From: Anaerolineales bacterium
GTDB taxonomy: Bacteria; Chloroflexota; Anaerolineae; Anaerolineales; UBA4823
Reading direction: 5' to 3'
Assembly (NCBI GenBank): GCA_025057645.1
Contig: JANXBJ010000001.1
Coordinates: 306,357 to 370,356 of the forward strand
DNA: 64,000 bases
Shown here: positions 34,265 through 43,005 of the stretch, one piece after another
How the letters are laid out: each line of letters opens with the position of its first letter
Numbering within the stretch: position 1 is the first letter of the stretch
The notes under the pieces: generated by a model
What the model was told of the DNA's origin: nothing
The model's database searches: none
Seen by the model: only the letters and a program-made list of their open reading frames with translations
Position numbers and translations under genes: made by a program

Positions 34265-35902
34265 ATGAGACAACACCCTATTGACGAGAGCCTGTTGACC
34301 CAAAAGTGGGATTTGGTCGTGGTTGGAGGGGGCATCAATGGCAGTGCGATCGCCAGAGATGCCGCCCTACGGGGTTTGAAGGTTTTAGTGCTAGAGAAAG
34401 AGGATATTTCTAGTGGAACATCGGCTTGGTCGACGCGCTTGATCCATGGTGGATTGCGCTACTTGGAATATTTTGAATTCTATCTTGTCCGTGAATCGCT
34501 TGCGGAGCGGGAGAGACTCCTCCGGAATGCTCCTCACTTAGTCAAGCCCTTGGGCATGGCCTTCCCGTTTTATCGGCAGAATCGTCGGCCTCCCTGGATG
34601 ATCCGGTTGGGGATGATCCTCTATGACGTACTCTCGTTCGACAAGAGTCTCGATCATCACCACATCCTTTCCCCGCAGCAAGTCTTTGAACGAGTCGGTG
34701 CACTCAATCCCGAAGGGCTGAGCGGTGCGGCGCTATACTACGACTGCCAAGTGGACTACGCCGAACGCCTTTCTGTTGAGAATATCCTCTCTGCCTGTGA
34801 AAATGGTGCCTTATTCCTCAATTATGCCAAGGTGACGCGCTTTCTGCTAGACGACCGGCAGGTGCGTGGAGTTGAATTCCAGGATTTGTTGAGCGGAAAA
34901 ACCTACTCTGTCTCCACGGACCTTGTGGTTAATGTCGGCGGGCCTTGGGTAGATGAAGTGCTCAAGGGGGTTGGGAGGCCAACTAAGCGCCTTATCGGAG
35001 GAACTAAGGGAAGTCACCTTGTAGTACCCACTTTTCCGGGCGCGCCCAAGATTGCCGTCTATTTTGAAGCGCGTACAGACGGGAGGCCGATGTTTGTTAT
35101 CCCCTGGACAGGCCGAATCCTTATTGGAACAACCGACTTGCCCTATCACGGCGATCTGGATTATGTAGAGATTGACGACGAAGAGATGCACTATTTGATG
35201 CGCGAAGCTAATCAGGTTTTTCCCTCGGCTCAAATTACTCCCGAGAAGATTCTATATACATACGCCGGCATCCGTCCTCTGCCGTTTGTGGGAGAGAAGA
35301 AGACCGCTGCGATCACTCGCCGTCATATCATTCACGATCATGCACCGGAGATTGAGGGGTTGATCTCGATTATCGGCGGAAAGCTGACCACGTTTCGCAA
35401 TTTGGCAGAACAATGCATAGATTTGGTGGCTAAAAAGCTGAATCGGAAATTGAGCCCTTGTCCTACTAAGAATCTACCTCTGCCCGGAGCGGGAGACGGA
35501 TCTTTTCACGAGTTTCAAAATCAGTTTATCGCCAAGAGCGGTCTTGAGAAGGAAGTTGCTCGGCACTTGACGGATATCTATGGTGTGCGAGCGGAAAAAA
35601 TTCTAGGGCTGGTTCAAAAGGGGCCAAAGCTGAAGAATCGCCTTTGCCCTGACGATCCAACCATTGCTGCGGAGATTATTTTTGCCTTTGAGGAAGAGCA
35701 AGCGGAAACAATTCGAGATGTTTTATTACGGCGCTGTATGGGGGGATATAACGATCAAGCAGGTCTAGACCTTCTGCAGCCGGCCATTCGAGTGGCGGCG
35801 GAGTATTTCGGCTGGGACCGCGACCGTCAAGAACAGGAGAGAGAAGCCTATCTAGAATACGTCAAACGCTACCGCCCGAAAGCGCTCGCAGCCGCTCGCT
35901 GA
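34265..35902 (+). CDS. glpD: Aerobic glycerol-3-phosphate dehydrogenase
   Basis: A 545-residue FAD enzyme that oxidises glycerol-3-phosphate to dihydroxyacetone phosphate and passes electrons to the quinone pool. The FAD-binding motif VVVGGGINGSAIARDAALRG starts near residue 18; STRLIHGGLRYLEYFEF, TYAGIRPLP and IIGGKLTTFR are family signatures. A C-terminal DAO_C-type domain follows. Full-length for GlpD. There is no glpK or glpF alongside. A TAGAAT box at 34173-34178 and a short hairpin at 34197-34210 (ACCCG/CGGGT) precede it. Confidence 0.95.
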   Translation: MRQHPIDESLLTQKWDLVVVGGGINGSAIARDAALRGLKVLVLEKEDISSGTSAWSTRLIHGGLRYLEYFEFYLVRESLAERERLLRNAPHLVKPLGMAFPFYRQNRRPPWMIRLGMILYDVLSFDKSLDHHHILSPQQVFERVGALNPEGLSGAALYYDCQVDYAERLSVENILSACENGALFLNYAKVTRFLLDDRQVRGVEFQDLLSGKTYSVSTDLVVNVGGPWVDEVLKGVGRPTKRLIGGTKGSHLVVPTFPGAPKIAVYFEARTDGRPMFVIPWTGRILIGTTDLPYHGDLDYVEIDDEEMHYLMREANQVFPSAQITPEKILYTYAGIRPLPFVGEKKTAAITRRHIIHDHAPEIEGLISIIGGKLTTFRNLAEQCIDLVAKKLNRKLSPCPTKNLPLPGAGDGSFHEFQNQFIAKSGLEKEVARHLTDIYGVRAEKILGLVQKGPKLKNRLCPDDPTIAAEIIFAFEEEQAETIRDVLLRRCMGGYNDQAGLDLLQPAIRVAAEYFGWDRDRQEQEREAYLEYVKRYRPKALAAAR

Positions 35903-35921
35903 GCACTAGTGAAGTTCATCC

Positions 35922-35950
35922 TTGACCGACAATAGAATATCAAATACAAT
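35922..35950 (+). promoter_or_regulatory. Sigma70-type promoter of the ABC export operon
   Basis: TTGACC at 35922-35927, a 17-base spacer and TACAAT at 35945-35950. The -10 box overlaps the left end of the 32-bp palindrome, so binding there would block RNA polymerase. The leader to the first ATG (36083) would be about 125 bases. Confidence 0.65.
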
Positions 35951-35977
35951 CCATACCGACCGGTCGGTATGGATTGT
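35946..35977. promoter_or_regulatory. 32-bp perfect palindromic operator, TetR type
   Basis: A perfect palindrome of 16-bp arms centred at 35961/35962, with core ATACCGACCGGTCGGTAT. The ACCGACCGGTCGGT core is known from operators of TetR-family repressors such as AcrR-type efflux regulators. Its overlap with the -10 box and the position ahead of an exporter operon fit repression with relief by the pump's substrate. No TetR-family gene is present in the window. Confidence 0.75.
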
Positions 35978-36082
35978 TAGGTTTGAGGGCAGCTTGATTA
36001 AGCATCGCTCCAAGGCTAAATTAACCATCTTCTTACGAGCGCTCTCGAATTATCGGGTAAGATTGGGGAGTGCTCGGCAAGC

Positions 36083-36889
36083 ATGAATCAAAAGGAAGCG
36101 AGGTCGGAGTCGTCAATGTCTTTTCATCGCCGAAGAAGCCAGCCGCCTCAGGGGGAAGAAGTTCTCAATGAACTCTCCCAGGTATCCTTACCTTCGGCGC
36201 GCAGCGCGCAAACCACACCTCCGCTGCTGCAAGCACGCAACCTCTGGAAAGTGTATGATACACCCAGTGGCGGTGTGATTGCTCTAAAAGGTGTCAACCT
36301 TTCCATCGCTGAAGCGGAATTTGTTATCGTTTTCGGAAAATCGGGTGCAGGTAAGTCCACTCTGGTTAATTTGCTGACCGCAATTGATGAACCTACGCAA
36401 GGTCAGTTGTTCTTTCGGGGTATCTCGGTTTTTGACCTCACCGAAGAAGAGCGAACCCGCTGGCGAGGGAAAAATCTAGGGGTGGTCTTCCAATTCTTCC
36501 AATTGTTTCCAACCCTGAGCCTTTGGGAAAATGTCAAGATCAGCATGGACTTGTTAGGGGAAATTCCACCTCGAGAGCGCAAGGAGAGGGCTTTGGATTT
36601 GTTGCGTCAAGTGGGCCTAGAAGAGCATGCTCGAAAGGTTCCGGCGAAGATCTCAGGAGGACAACAACAGCGTGTGGCCATCGCCCGAGCCTTGGCGAAT
36701 GATCCCCCTCTTTTGATCGCAGACGAGCCGACCGGGAATCTCGACTCGCGCACAAAAGAGGAGATCATGGCTCTGTTTGCCTCTCTGGTGGCAAGAGGGA
36801 AAACGGTCTTTATGGTGACTCATGATCTGGGGGCAACTAAGTGGGCAACCCGAGTGGTTGAGATTTACGATGGAGAGATCATTGGATGA
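36083..36889 (+). CDS. ABC transporter ATP-binding protein (MacB/LolD type), first ATPase
   Basis: A 268-residue nucleotide-binding subunit. Walker A is [10 protein letters not shown]-loop [13 protein letters not shown], signature ISGGQQQR, Walker [15 protein letters not shown]-loop MVTHD: all intact. About 45 extra, charged residues precede the usual start ([12 protein letters not shown]). It overlaps the next permease gene by four bases (ATGA), so translation is coupled. A second ATPase follows the permease. Likely function is export of a hydrophobic molecule or lipoprotein-like substrate; the substrate is unknown. Confidence 0.93.
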   Translation: MNQKEARSESSMSFHRRRSQPPQGEEVLNELSQVSLPSARSAQTTPPLLQARNLWKVYDTPSGGVIALKGVNLSIAEAEFVIVFGKSGAGKSTLVNLLTAIDEPTQGQLFFRGISVFDLTEEERTRWRGKNLGVVFQFFQLFPTLSLWENVKISMDLLGEIPPRERKERALDLLRQVGLEEHARKVPAKISGGQQQRVAIARALANDPPLLIADEPTGNLDSRTKEEIMALFASLVARGKTVFMVTHDLGATKWATRVVEIYDGEIIG

Positions 36890-39300
36890 ACATCGACGCA
36901 AGGTGGATTAAGGTTTGGCGTGACCTGTGGAGCAATAAAACCCGTTCGCTCCTCGTAGTCCTCTCGATTGCTGTAGGGGTTGGGGCTGTGGGAATGATTT
37001 ACAATGCCTCGCAATTGATTCAACGTGATCTTTACGGCCAGTTTAGGCAAGGTAATCCGGCCCATGTTTATCTTTACCTATCCCCCTTTCCGAAAGAGGT
37101 GGCGAACGTTGTCAGAGGGATGCGTGAGATAAGAGACGCTCAGGTACGGCGAGTCGTTCGGGCAGAAATTGGAAAGTCTGGAGGAGGGTTCGTAAATCTG
37201 AATCTCCACGTGCTGCCTAGCACCTCTGAGGTGGAAGTAGGTCGGTTTTTTGTGGAGCAGGGCGCATTTCCGCCAAAAGTTCGGGAGATTCTCCTCGAGC
37301 GACAGTCGGCCCGCTTGCTGGGTTATCGGATTGGGGACTCGGTGCCGATTAAGCTTGCAGATGGACGCGAGTATTCTCTAAGGTTCTCGGGGATTGTCCA
37401 CGATCTCAATGAGATTCCTTTTGCAATCTTGGGGGATGCAACTGCCTATGTAAGTGTGGATACCTTGCGCTGGATGGGAGAGTTGCCGGCTTATAATCGT
37501 TTGGAGTTAGTTCTCGAGCTGCAAGGGGAGAGAGTATCGAAAGAGACTGCTCTTGAAGCAGCCGAGGAAGTCAAAAAACGCGTTTTGGAGCCTTCGGGAT
37601 TTCGATTGTATAGCGTCCGAGTTCCAGGAGTCGGCTCGGAGCCCGGTGATCACTGGGCTCACAACCAGATCCGCGGTTTTATTCTGATTCTTCAAATCAT
37701 GAGCGTCATGGCAACACTGCTTAGCGGCGGCTTAATTGTCAACACTATTTCTTCGATTCTGGTCCAACAGACGAAGCAGATCGGGATTCTGCGCGCCATC
37801 GGCGCTTCAAGAAAGCAGATTGTAAGTATGTACCTCTTATGCGTGTTGATTTTTGCTGCAGCTGGCCTAGCCCTAGCAATTCCCCTCGGTTGGGCAGGAA
37901 GTTGGTGGCTGGCAAGCTTTGCCGCTCGATTCTTGAACTTCGATTTGACGCAGGTGAGTCTCAGCTTCGAAGTAATCCTTATCCAAGCCGGGATAGCAAT
38001 CCTCATGCCGCTTGGTGTAGCGATCTTCCCAATTCTCCGGGGGGCGCGGATTTCTGTTTACGAGGCCATTTATCAACATGGCCTGAGCCGAGGCAGAGTG
38101 AGTCGTTTGGAGCAATTGCTTAGCCGGATTCGCTTGGCTGACCCCCCATTGCTTCTTTCGATCCGGAATACCTTTCGGCGGAAGGCACGCCTGGTCTTCA
38201 CCTTGAGCACCTTAACCCTTGCTGGGGCGATGTTTATTGCCTCCTTCAGTACGCATTCTTCTCTGGTCGCTCAGATTCACGATGCAGAACGATATGTAGC
38301 CTTTGATGCTCGTCTACCTTTGCCACAAGGGACAAGCAAAATTGCTGCCGAGAGAGAGGCGCTTAGAGTTGAGGGAGTGAGCTACGCAGAGGGTTGGGCA
38401 ATCAGTGAAGGAGTGATCGTCCGTTCCGACAGCAGTGAGAGTCAGGGCATCGAAATCGTTGGGTTACCTGCTAATAGCAAGACAATTCGTCCGAAATTGG
38501 TCTCGGGCAGGTGGTTATCCGGCGATCCGAATTCTCGGCAGGTCGTGGTCAACGAAGATTTGCTGGTCGAAGAACCGGAAATCCGAGTTGGCGAGCCTCT
38601 GCGGGTCAAAGTTGGAAACCGAACGCACACTTTTGTCGTGGTCGGTGTGGTTTCGAAACATATTTTTGGTCCGCGCATTTATATGGACTATACTTCACTA
38701 TCTCGTTTGACTGGCCGCCAGAATGAGGTCGATGAAATTCGTGTTCTTGCCGAGGAAGGGAAATTAAGCAGTGTAACAGTCCAAGATAGCCTGGCCGAGA
38801 AACTTGAGGAGCGCTTTCGCAATGCCGGAATCAGCCGTGCCAATGCAATAACCCGCTCCCACTTCTTGGGCGAATTTGCCGGGGTGTTTAATATTATTTT
38901 ATTGATTTTGCTGATTATGGCTGGTTTACTCGCAATCGTTGGCGGTCTGGGGCTGAGCGGGGCTCTGGGGATCAACATTATGGAAAGAATGCGCGAGATT
39001 GGCGTTCTTAGAGCAGTAGGAGCTGCTAATCGAGCCTTGGTAAAGATTATCTTGGCCGAGAGCCTTGTAGTCAGCTTGGTAAGTTGGGTAATGGGAGCAA
39101 TTACCTCGGCGGTCTCCAGTCCTGTTTTAGCTGCTGTAGTGGTGTATGCGGTTTTAGAGACCCAAATGAACTTCCGTTACTCAGTCGTAGGTCTGTTCCT
39201 TTGGTTTGGGGTAATTCTGATGATCGGCGCCTTATCGAGCTTGCTGCCTGCGCGGAGAGCAGCTTCACTCCAAGTCCGTGAGGTTCTCGAGTACGAGTAA
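36886..39300 (+). CDS. FtsX-family ABC permease with two FtsX units
   Basis: An 804-residue permease with eight predicted membrane segments: one near the N-terminus (about 20-40), three in the first FtsX block (about 265-400), one near 430-450, and three in the last block (about 665-800). Large extracytoplasmic domains lie at about 45-260 and 460-660, of the MacB periplasmic-core kind. The repeated RExGILRAIGA-type coupling motif appears twice (IGILRAIGASRKQ and REIGVLRAVGAANRA), so one polypeptide carries two ATPase docking sites. It is flanked by two different ATPase genes. Confidence 0.93.
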   Translation: MNIDARWIKVWRDLWSNKTRSLLVVLSIAVGVGAVGMIYNASQLIQRDLYGQFRQGNPAHVYLYLSPFPKEVANVVRGMREIRDAQVRRVVRAEIGKSGGGFVNLNLHVLPSTSEVEVGRFFVEQGAFPPKVREILLERQSARLLGYRIGDSVPIKLADGREYSLRFSGIVHDLNEIPFAILGDATAYVSVDTLRWMGELPAYNRLELVLELQGERVSKETALEAAEEVKKRVLEPSGFRLYSVRVPGVGSEPGDHWAHNQIRGFILILQIMSVMATLLSGGLIVNTISSILVQQTKQIGILRAIGASRKQIVSMYLLCVLIFAAAGLALAIPLGWAGSWWLASFAARFLNFDLTQVSLSFEVILIQAGIAILMPLGVAIFPILRGARISVYEAIYQHGLSRGRVSRLEQLLSRIRLADPPLLLSIRNTFRRKARLVFTLSTLTLAGAMFIASFSTHSSLVAQIHDAERYVAFDARLPLPQGTSKIAAEREALRVEGVSYAEGWAISEGVIVRSDSSESQGIEIVGLPANSKTIRPKLVSGRWLSGDPNSRQVVVNEDLLVEEPEIRVGEPLRVKVGNRTHTFVVVGVVSKHIFGPRIYMDYTSLSRLTGRQNEVDEIRVLAEEGKLSSVTVQDSLAEKLEERFRNAGISRANAITRSHFLGEFAGVFNIILLILLIMAGLLAIVGGLGLSGALGINIMERMREIGVLRAVGAANRALVKIILAESLVVSLVSWVMGAITSAVSSPVLAAVVVYAVLETQMNFRYSVVGLFLWFGVILMIGALSSLLPARRAASLQVREVLEYE

Positions 39301-39318
39301 GTTGTGATAGGAGGAAGG

Positions 39319-40041
39319 ATGCTAGGCGGCTTAGCGCAATCAAACGCCTGTGCTTGTGCTTCAGAGTCTTCCTTGATCTCTCTCAATGGGGTGAGCAAAA
39401 TTTATCATACAGATGCCGGCCGTTTCGTGGCCTTGGATAACGTCAACCTTCAAATTCAACGCGGCGAGTTTGTGGCGATTGTCGGGAAGTCCGGAAGTGG
39501 AAAAACAACGCTTATCAACCTCATAACGGGGATCGATCGGCCTACCAAAGGAGAAGTGTGCGTTGATCAGGTTGCAGTTCATCGGTTGAAGGAAAGCGAG
39601 AAGGCCCTGTGGAGAGGAGTGACAATCGGGGTAGTGTTCCAATTTTTTCAGCTTTTGCCGACCCTGACTGTGATCGAGAATGTCATGCTGCCGATGTGTC
39701 TGTGCAATCTCTATTCCGGGAGCGAACGGCTCGAGCGCGCCTATCAGTTGCTTCGGCTTGTGCAGATGGAACATCAGGCGCATAAGTTGCCCTCGTTTCT
39801 TTCGGGCGGTGAACAACAGCGGGTGGCGATTGCGCGCGCTCTAGCTAATGATCCCCCAATTGTTGCGACGGATGAGCCCACCGGCAATCTTGACAGCCGT
39901 ACTGCGGCCAGCATCATGGAATTATTTGAGGACCTCGTTCGAAATGGTAAAACGCTCTTGATGGTCACCCACGATCCTGATCTGGCTGCTCGTGCTCAAA
40001 GGACGATCGCCTTGGCTGACGGACGGATTATCCAAGCTTAG
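39319..40041 (+). CDS. ABC transporter ATP-binding protein, second ATPase
   Basis: A 240-residue MacB/LolD-type ATPase. Walker [11 protein letters not shown]-loop [13 protein letters not shown], signature LSGGEQQR, Walker [14 protein letters not shown] and H-loop MVTHD are intact. A GTG at 39304 is also in frame, but AGGAGGA lies just before the ATG at 39319. It is about 19 bases after the permease stop. The protein is similar to, but clearly not a copy of, the first ATPase, so the two could pair as a heterodimer on the double permease. Confidence 0.93.
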   Translation: MLGGLAQSNACACASESSLISLNGVSKIYHTDAGRFVALDNVNLQIQRGEFVAIVGKSGSGKTTLINLITGIDRPTKGEVCVDQVAVHRLKESEKALWRGVTIGVVFQFFQLLPTLTVIENVMLPMCLCNLYSGSERLERAYQLLRLVQMEHQAHKLPSFLSGGEQQRVAIARALANDPPIVATDEPTGNLDSRTAASIMELFEDLVRNGKTLLMVTHDPDLAARAQRTIALADGRIIQA

Positions 40042-40068
40042 GTAGCACTCTACTCCCGGACTCCTATC

Positions 40069-40175
40069 CTCGGCGGGCATCGCCGAGAGACACCTGCACG
40101 GATGAACGGGCATTAGAACCCCACGCTATGGGCAGAGCTGAGTACCGCAACAATGAGCCTCCCCGAATTGGAGGC
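40069..40175. terminator. Two hairpins between convergent genes
   Basis: CTCGGCG/CGCCGAG (40069-40075 and 40081-40087, five-base loop) and GCCTCC/GGAGGC (40157-40162 and 40170-40175). They sit between the end of the ABC operon and the end of maeB. Neither has a strong T-run, so a terminator role is tentative. Confidence 0.4.
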
Positions 40176-40198
40176 ACCTACGTTGGGTGGAAAGCCAC

Positions 40199-42463
40199 TC
40201 ACTGAGTCTGGCGACTCATAGCATCCATCACTGCAACTGCGGCAATGTTGACGATGTTGCGAACATCCTCGCCGGTCTGAAGGACATGGATGGGAGCACC
40301 GATACCCAATAGAATCGGCCCAATGGCTTGGGCATTGCCAAGGCGGGCGAGCAATTTGTAGGCAATATTTGCCGACTCCAGCGAAGGAAAAACCAGTACG
40401 TTGGCATCTGAAACTCGGCTAAAGGGGTAGCGTTCTTGAATAATCTCCGGAGTGACTGCGGTGTCTGCCTGCATTTCTCCGTCGATCTGCAAATCGGGAC
40501 GCCTCTGACGCACAAGTTCCACTGCGGTTTTGACCTTAAGGGATAGGGGATGAACGGTGCTGCCGAAGTTGGAGAAGGAAAGCATTGCCACGCGCGGCTG
40601 TAGACCGAGCTGTTGGGCAAAGTCGGCAGCCAAACAGGCAATCTCGGCCAGATCTTCTGCAGTGGGTTCGATATTTACTGTAGCATCCGTGAAAAGATAG
40701 GTGCGGTCATTGACGATCATGATGTAGACCCCTGCGGCGCGTCGCACACCCGGCTTGGTGTGATGAATTTGGAGGGCAGGCCGAATGACATCTGGGTAGT
40801 CATAGGTCAATCCCGAAACAAAGGCATCTGCATCTCCCATTTTGACCATCATCGGTCCGAAAACGTTGGGGTCTAAAATTCTCTGGCGCGCATCTTTGAG
40901 GGTGATTCCTTTGCGTTGGCGTAGCTCATAAAAGGCCTGGGCATACTCTTCGTAACGTTCGTAGTGAATCGGGTCGATGATTTTAGGGGCACAGCTCAGT
41001 CCCAAGTCAGATATTTTCTGGCAGATTACTTCAGGTCTACCAATTAGGATAGGTTCCCCAATTCGCTCTTCGATAATTTGGTAAGCGGCGCGAATAATCT
41101 TTGACTCTTCGCCCTCGGCAAAGCAAATCCGCATTCGTCTGGGAGAAGATTTAGCTTTATTTAGAATGTAGTATCGAACTTGTTCACCCATCCCGAGGCG
41201 AAAAGCGAGTTGTTGGCGATATTCTTCGATATCGATGACCTTGCGGGCAACGCCGCTCTCGATTGCTGCTCTTGCCACTGCCGGGGACTCCCAGAGCATC
41301 ACGCGGGGATCGAGCGGCTTGGGAATAATATAGTCGGGCCCAAACTTTAAGCTTTCGAGGTTATAGGCGCGCAGGACACTATCCGGTACGTCCTCCTTGG
41401 CCAAAGCGGCCAAGGCGCGACTGGCAGCTACTTTCATCTCATCATTAATGGTCTTAGCCCGGACGTCCAGTGCACCGCGGAAGATAAAAGGGAACCCAAG
41501 GACATTGTTAATTTGGTTGGGGTAGTCCGAGCGTCCTGTAGCGACGATGGCGTCGGGACGAGTTTCTTTCGCCAGCTCGTAGCGGATTTCGGGGTCGGGG
41601 TTGGACATGGCGAAGATAAGGGGGCGATCAGCCATGGTCTTGACCATTTCTGGGGTCAGAATGTCCTTGACGGATAGGCCGTAGAAGACATCGGCTCCTC
41701 TCATTGCGTCCGCAAGCGTGCGCGCATCGGTTTCGGCGGCGAAGCGTTCTTTATATGGATTCATCCCCTCTTTGCGGCCCTTGTAGATCACCCCCCGTGT
41801 GTCAACCATTAAGATCTTCTCACGCCTTGCCCCGAGTTTGACCATCAAGTCGGCGCAGGAGATGGCAGATGCGCCCGCCCCTGAAATGACAATCTTCACC
41901 TCGTCAATCTTCTTTCCCACTAGCTCCAGACCGTTGAGCAGTGCAGCGCCGGAGATAATCGCCGTTCCATGCTGGTCGTCGTGAAAGACTGGGATGTCCA
42001 AGAGCGAGCGAAGGGTTTCTTCGATATAGAAGCATTCCGGGGCCTTGATGTCCTCTAGATTGATTCCCCCGAAGGTTGGAGCGATTGCGCAGGCTACCTG
42101 AATTACCACATCCGGGTCTCGGCTGTCGACTTCGATGTCGATGGCATCCACATCGGCAAAACGTTTGAAGAGCACTGCTTTGCCCTCCATCACCGGTTTG
42201 GCCGCTAGTGCGCCACGATCACCTAGTCCTAGAATCGCCGTTCCGTTGGTTAGGACGGCAACCAGATTCCCTTTGGCGGTGTATTCGTAACTGGAGTCAG
42301 GGTCTCGCTCGATTTCTAGGACCGGTATCGCAACCCCTGGGGTATAAGCTAGGGAGAGGTCGCGTTGTGTTAACATAGGCTTGGTGGGCGTAATCGAAAT
42401 CTTCCCCGCTCTCCCGTTGAGGCGGTGATACTCTAAGGCTTCTTCGCGTGTGATCGTGGCCAT
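40199..42463 (-). CDS. maeB: NADP-type malic enzyme fused to phosphotransacetylase-like domain
   Basis: A 754-residue MaeB-type enzyme converting malate to pyruvate with NAD(P)+ reduction. Residues 1 to about 430 form the malic enzyme: SLAYTPGVA, GNLVAVLTNGTAILGLGD, FHDDQHGTA and IVISGAGASAISCADL. Residues about 430-754 resemble phosphate acetyltransferase but in this family are regulatory, often sensing acetyl-CoA, and lack proven catalysis. The length is normal for the fused form. ATG at 42463. It is monocistronic on the minus strand, convergent with the ABC operon. Confidence 0.95.
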   Translation of the reverse strand: MATITREEALEYHRLNGRAGKISITPTKPMLTQRDLSLAYTPGVAIPVLEIERDPDSSYEYTAKGNLVAVLTNGTAILGLGDRGALAAKPVMEGKAVLFKRFADVDAIDIEVDSRDPDVVIQVACAIAPTFGGINLEDIKAPECFYIEETLRSLLDIPVFHDDQHGTAIISGAALLNGLELVGKKIDEVKIVISGAGASAISCADLMVKLGARREKILMVDTRGVIYKGRKEGMNPYKERFAAETDARTLADAMRGADVFYGLSVKDILTPEMVKTMADRPLIFAMSNPDPEIRYELAKETRPDAIVATGRSDYPNQINNVLGFPFIFRGALDVRAKTINDEMKVAASRALAALAKEDVPDSVLRAYNLESLKFGPDYIIPKPLDPRVMLWESPAVARAAIESGVARKVIDIEEYRQQLAFRLGMGEQVRYYILNKAKSSPRRMRICFAEGEESKIIRAAYQIIEERIGEPILIGRPEVICQKISDLGLSCAPKIIDPIHYERYEEYAQAFYELRQRKGITLKDARQRILDPNVFGPMMVKMGDADAFVSGLTYDYPDVIRPALQIHHTKPGVRRAAGVYIMIVNDRTYLFTDATVNIEPTAEDLAEIACLAADFAQQLGLQPRVAMLSFSNFGSTVHPLSLKVKTAVELVRQRRPDLQIDGEMQADTAVTPEIIQERYPFSRVSDANVLVFPSLESANIAYKLLARLGNAQAIGPILLGIGAPIHVLQTGEDVRNIVNIAAVAVMDAMSRQTQ

Positions 42464-42513
42464 CGGTTTTCACTCCTGACCGGGTCTAAGATAGGGGTGA
42501 TCTCAATTATACA

Positions 42514-42543
42514 TTGTGGGGGCGCATCTTTTCCTGCTATAAT
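42514..42543 (+). promoter_or_regulatory. Promoter of the selA operon
   Basis: TTGTGG (42514-42519), an 18-base spacer and a consensus TATAAT (42538-42543), 23 bases before the ATG at 42567. The start region also carries GAGG. The downstream genes through tsaD are tightly spaced, so this promoter probably serves all four. Confidence 0.6.
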
Positions 42544-42566
42544 TTTTTGCGAGTCGAGTCGAGGAA

Positions 42567-43001
42567 ATGAAACCCCAAAGCGACCTTGCTTCCTCTATGC
42601 AACCTACTTTTCGGCTCAGAAATTATTTGCCGATCTCCCTGGTTTTGATGACAGTGGGATGGGGTGGGTTGGCCTACTTAGTTTTCTTTACCCTGCCAAC
42701 ATTGGGGATGCGCTGGTTGTTTTACTTCTTCGCAGTGCTGGCTTTTACGGGCACAGCTCTCCCTATCATCGCTTTTCTGCATCTTCGCTTTCCCGGAAAA
42801 AATCCCACACCGATAGGTAGCATTGTTCGTCAGGCGTTGTGGGTAGGAATTTACTTCCCAGTTTTAGCTTGGTTGCAAATTGCGCGCGTCCTGACTTTGG
42901 GGTTGGCTATTTTTATTGCTCTATGTCTTTTTATCATTGAGGTCTCTTTGACTTTGCGGGAGCGGAGTTTGTGGTCAACGTCACAAAAAGAGAGCGAATG
43001 A
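42567..43001 (+). CDS. Small membrane protein, function unknown
   Basis: A 144-residue protein with about four transmembrane helices (roughly 20-42, 47-70, 86-105 and 108-128) and short charged termini. I do not recognise a family. It has a good promoter and lies four bases before selA, so it is the first gene of the selA-peptidase-tsaD unit. The topology resembles small conserved inner-membrane proteins of unknown role. The ATG at 42567 has GAGGAA just upstream. Confidence 0.65.
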   Translation: MKPQSDLASSMQPTFRLRNYLPISLVLMTVGWGGLAYLVFFTLPTLGMRWLFYFFAVLAFTGTALPIIAFLHLRFPGKNPTPIGSIVRQALWVGIYFPVLAWLQIARVLTLGLAIFIALCLFIIEVSLTLRERSLWSTSQKESE

Positions 43002-43005
43002 GACG

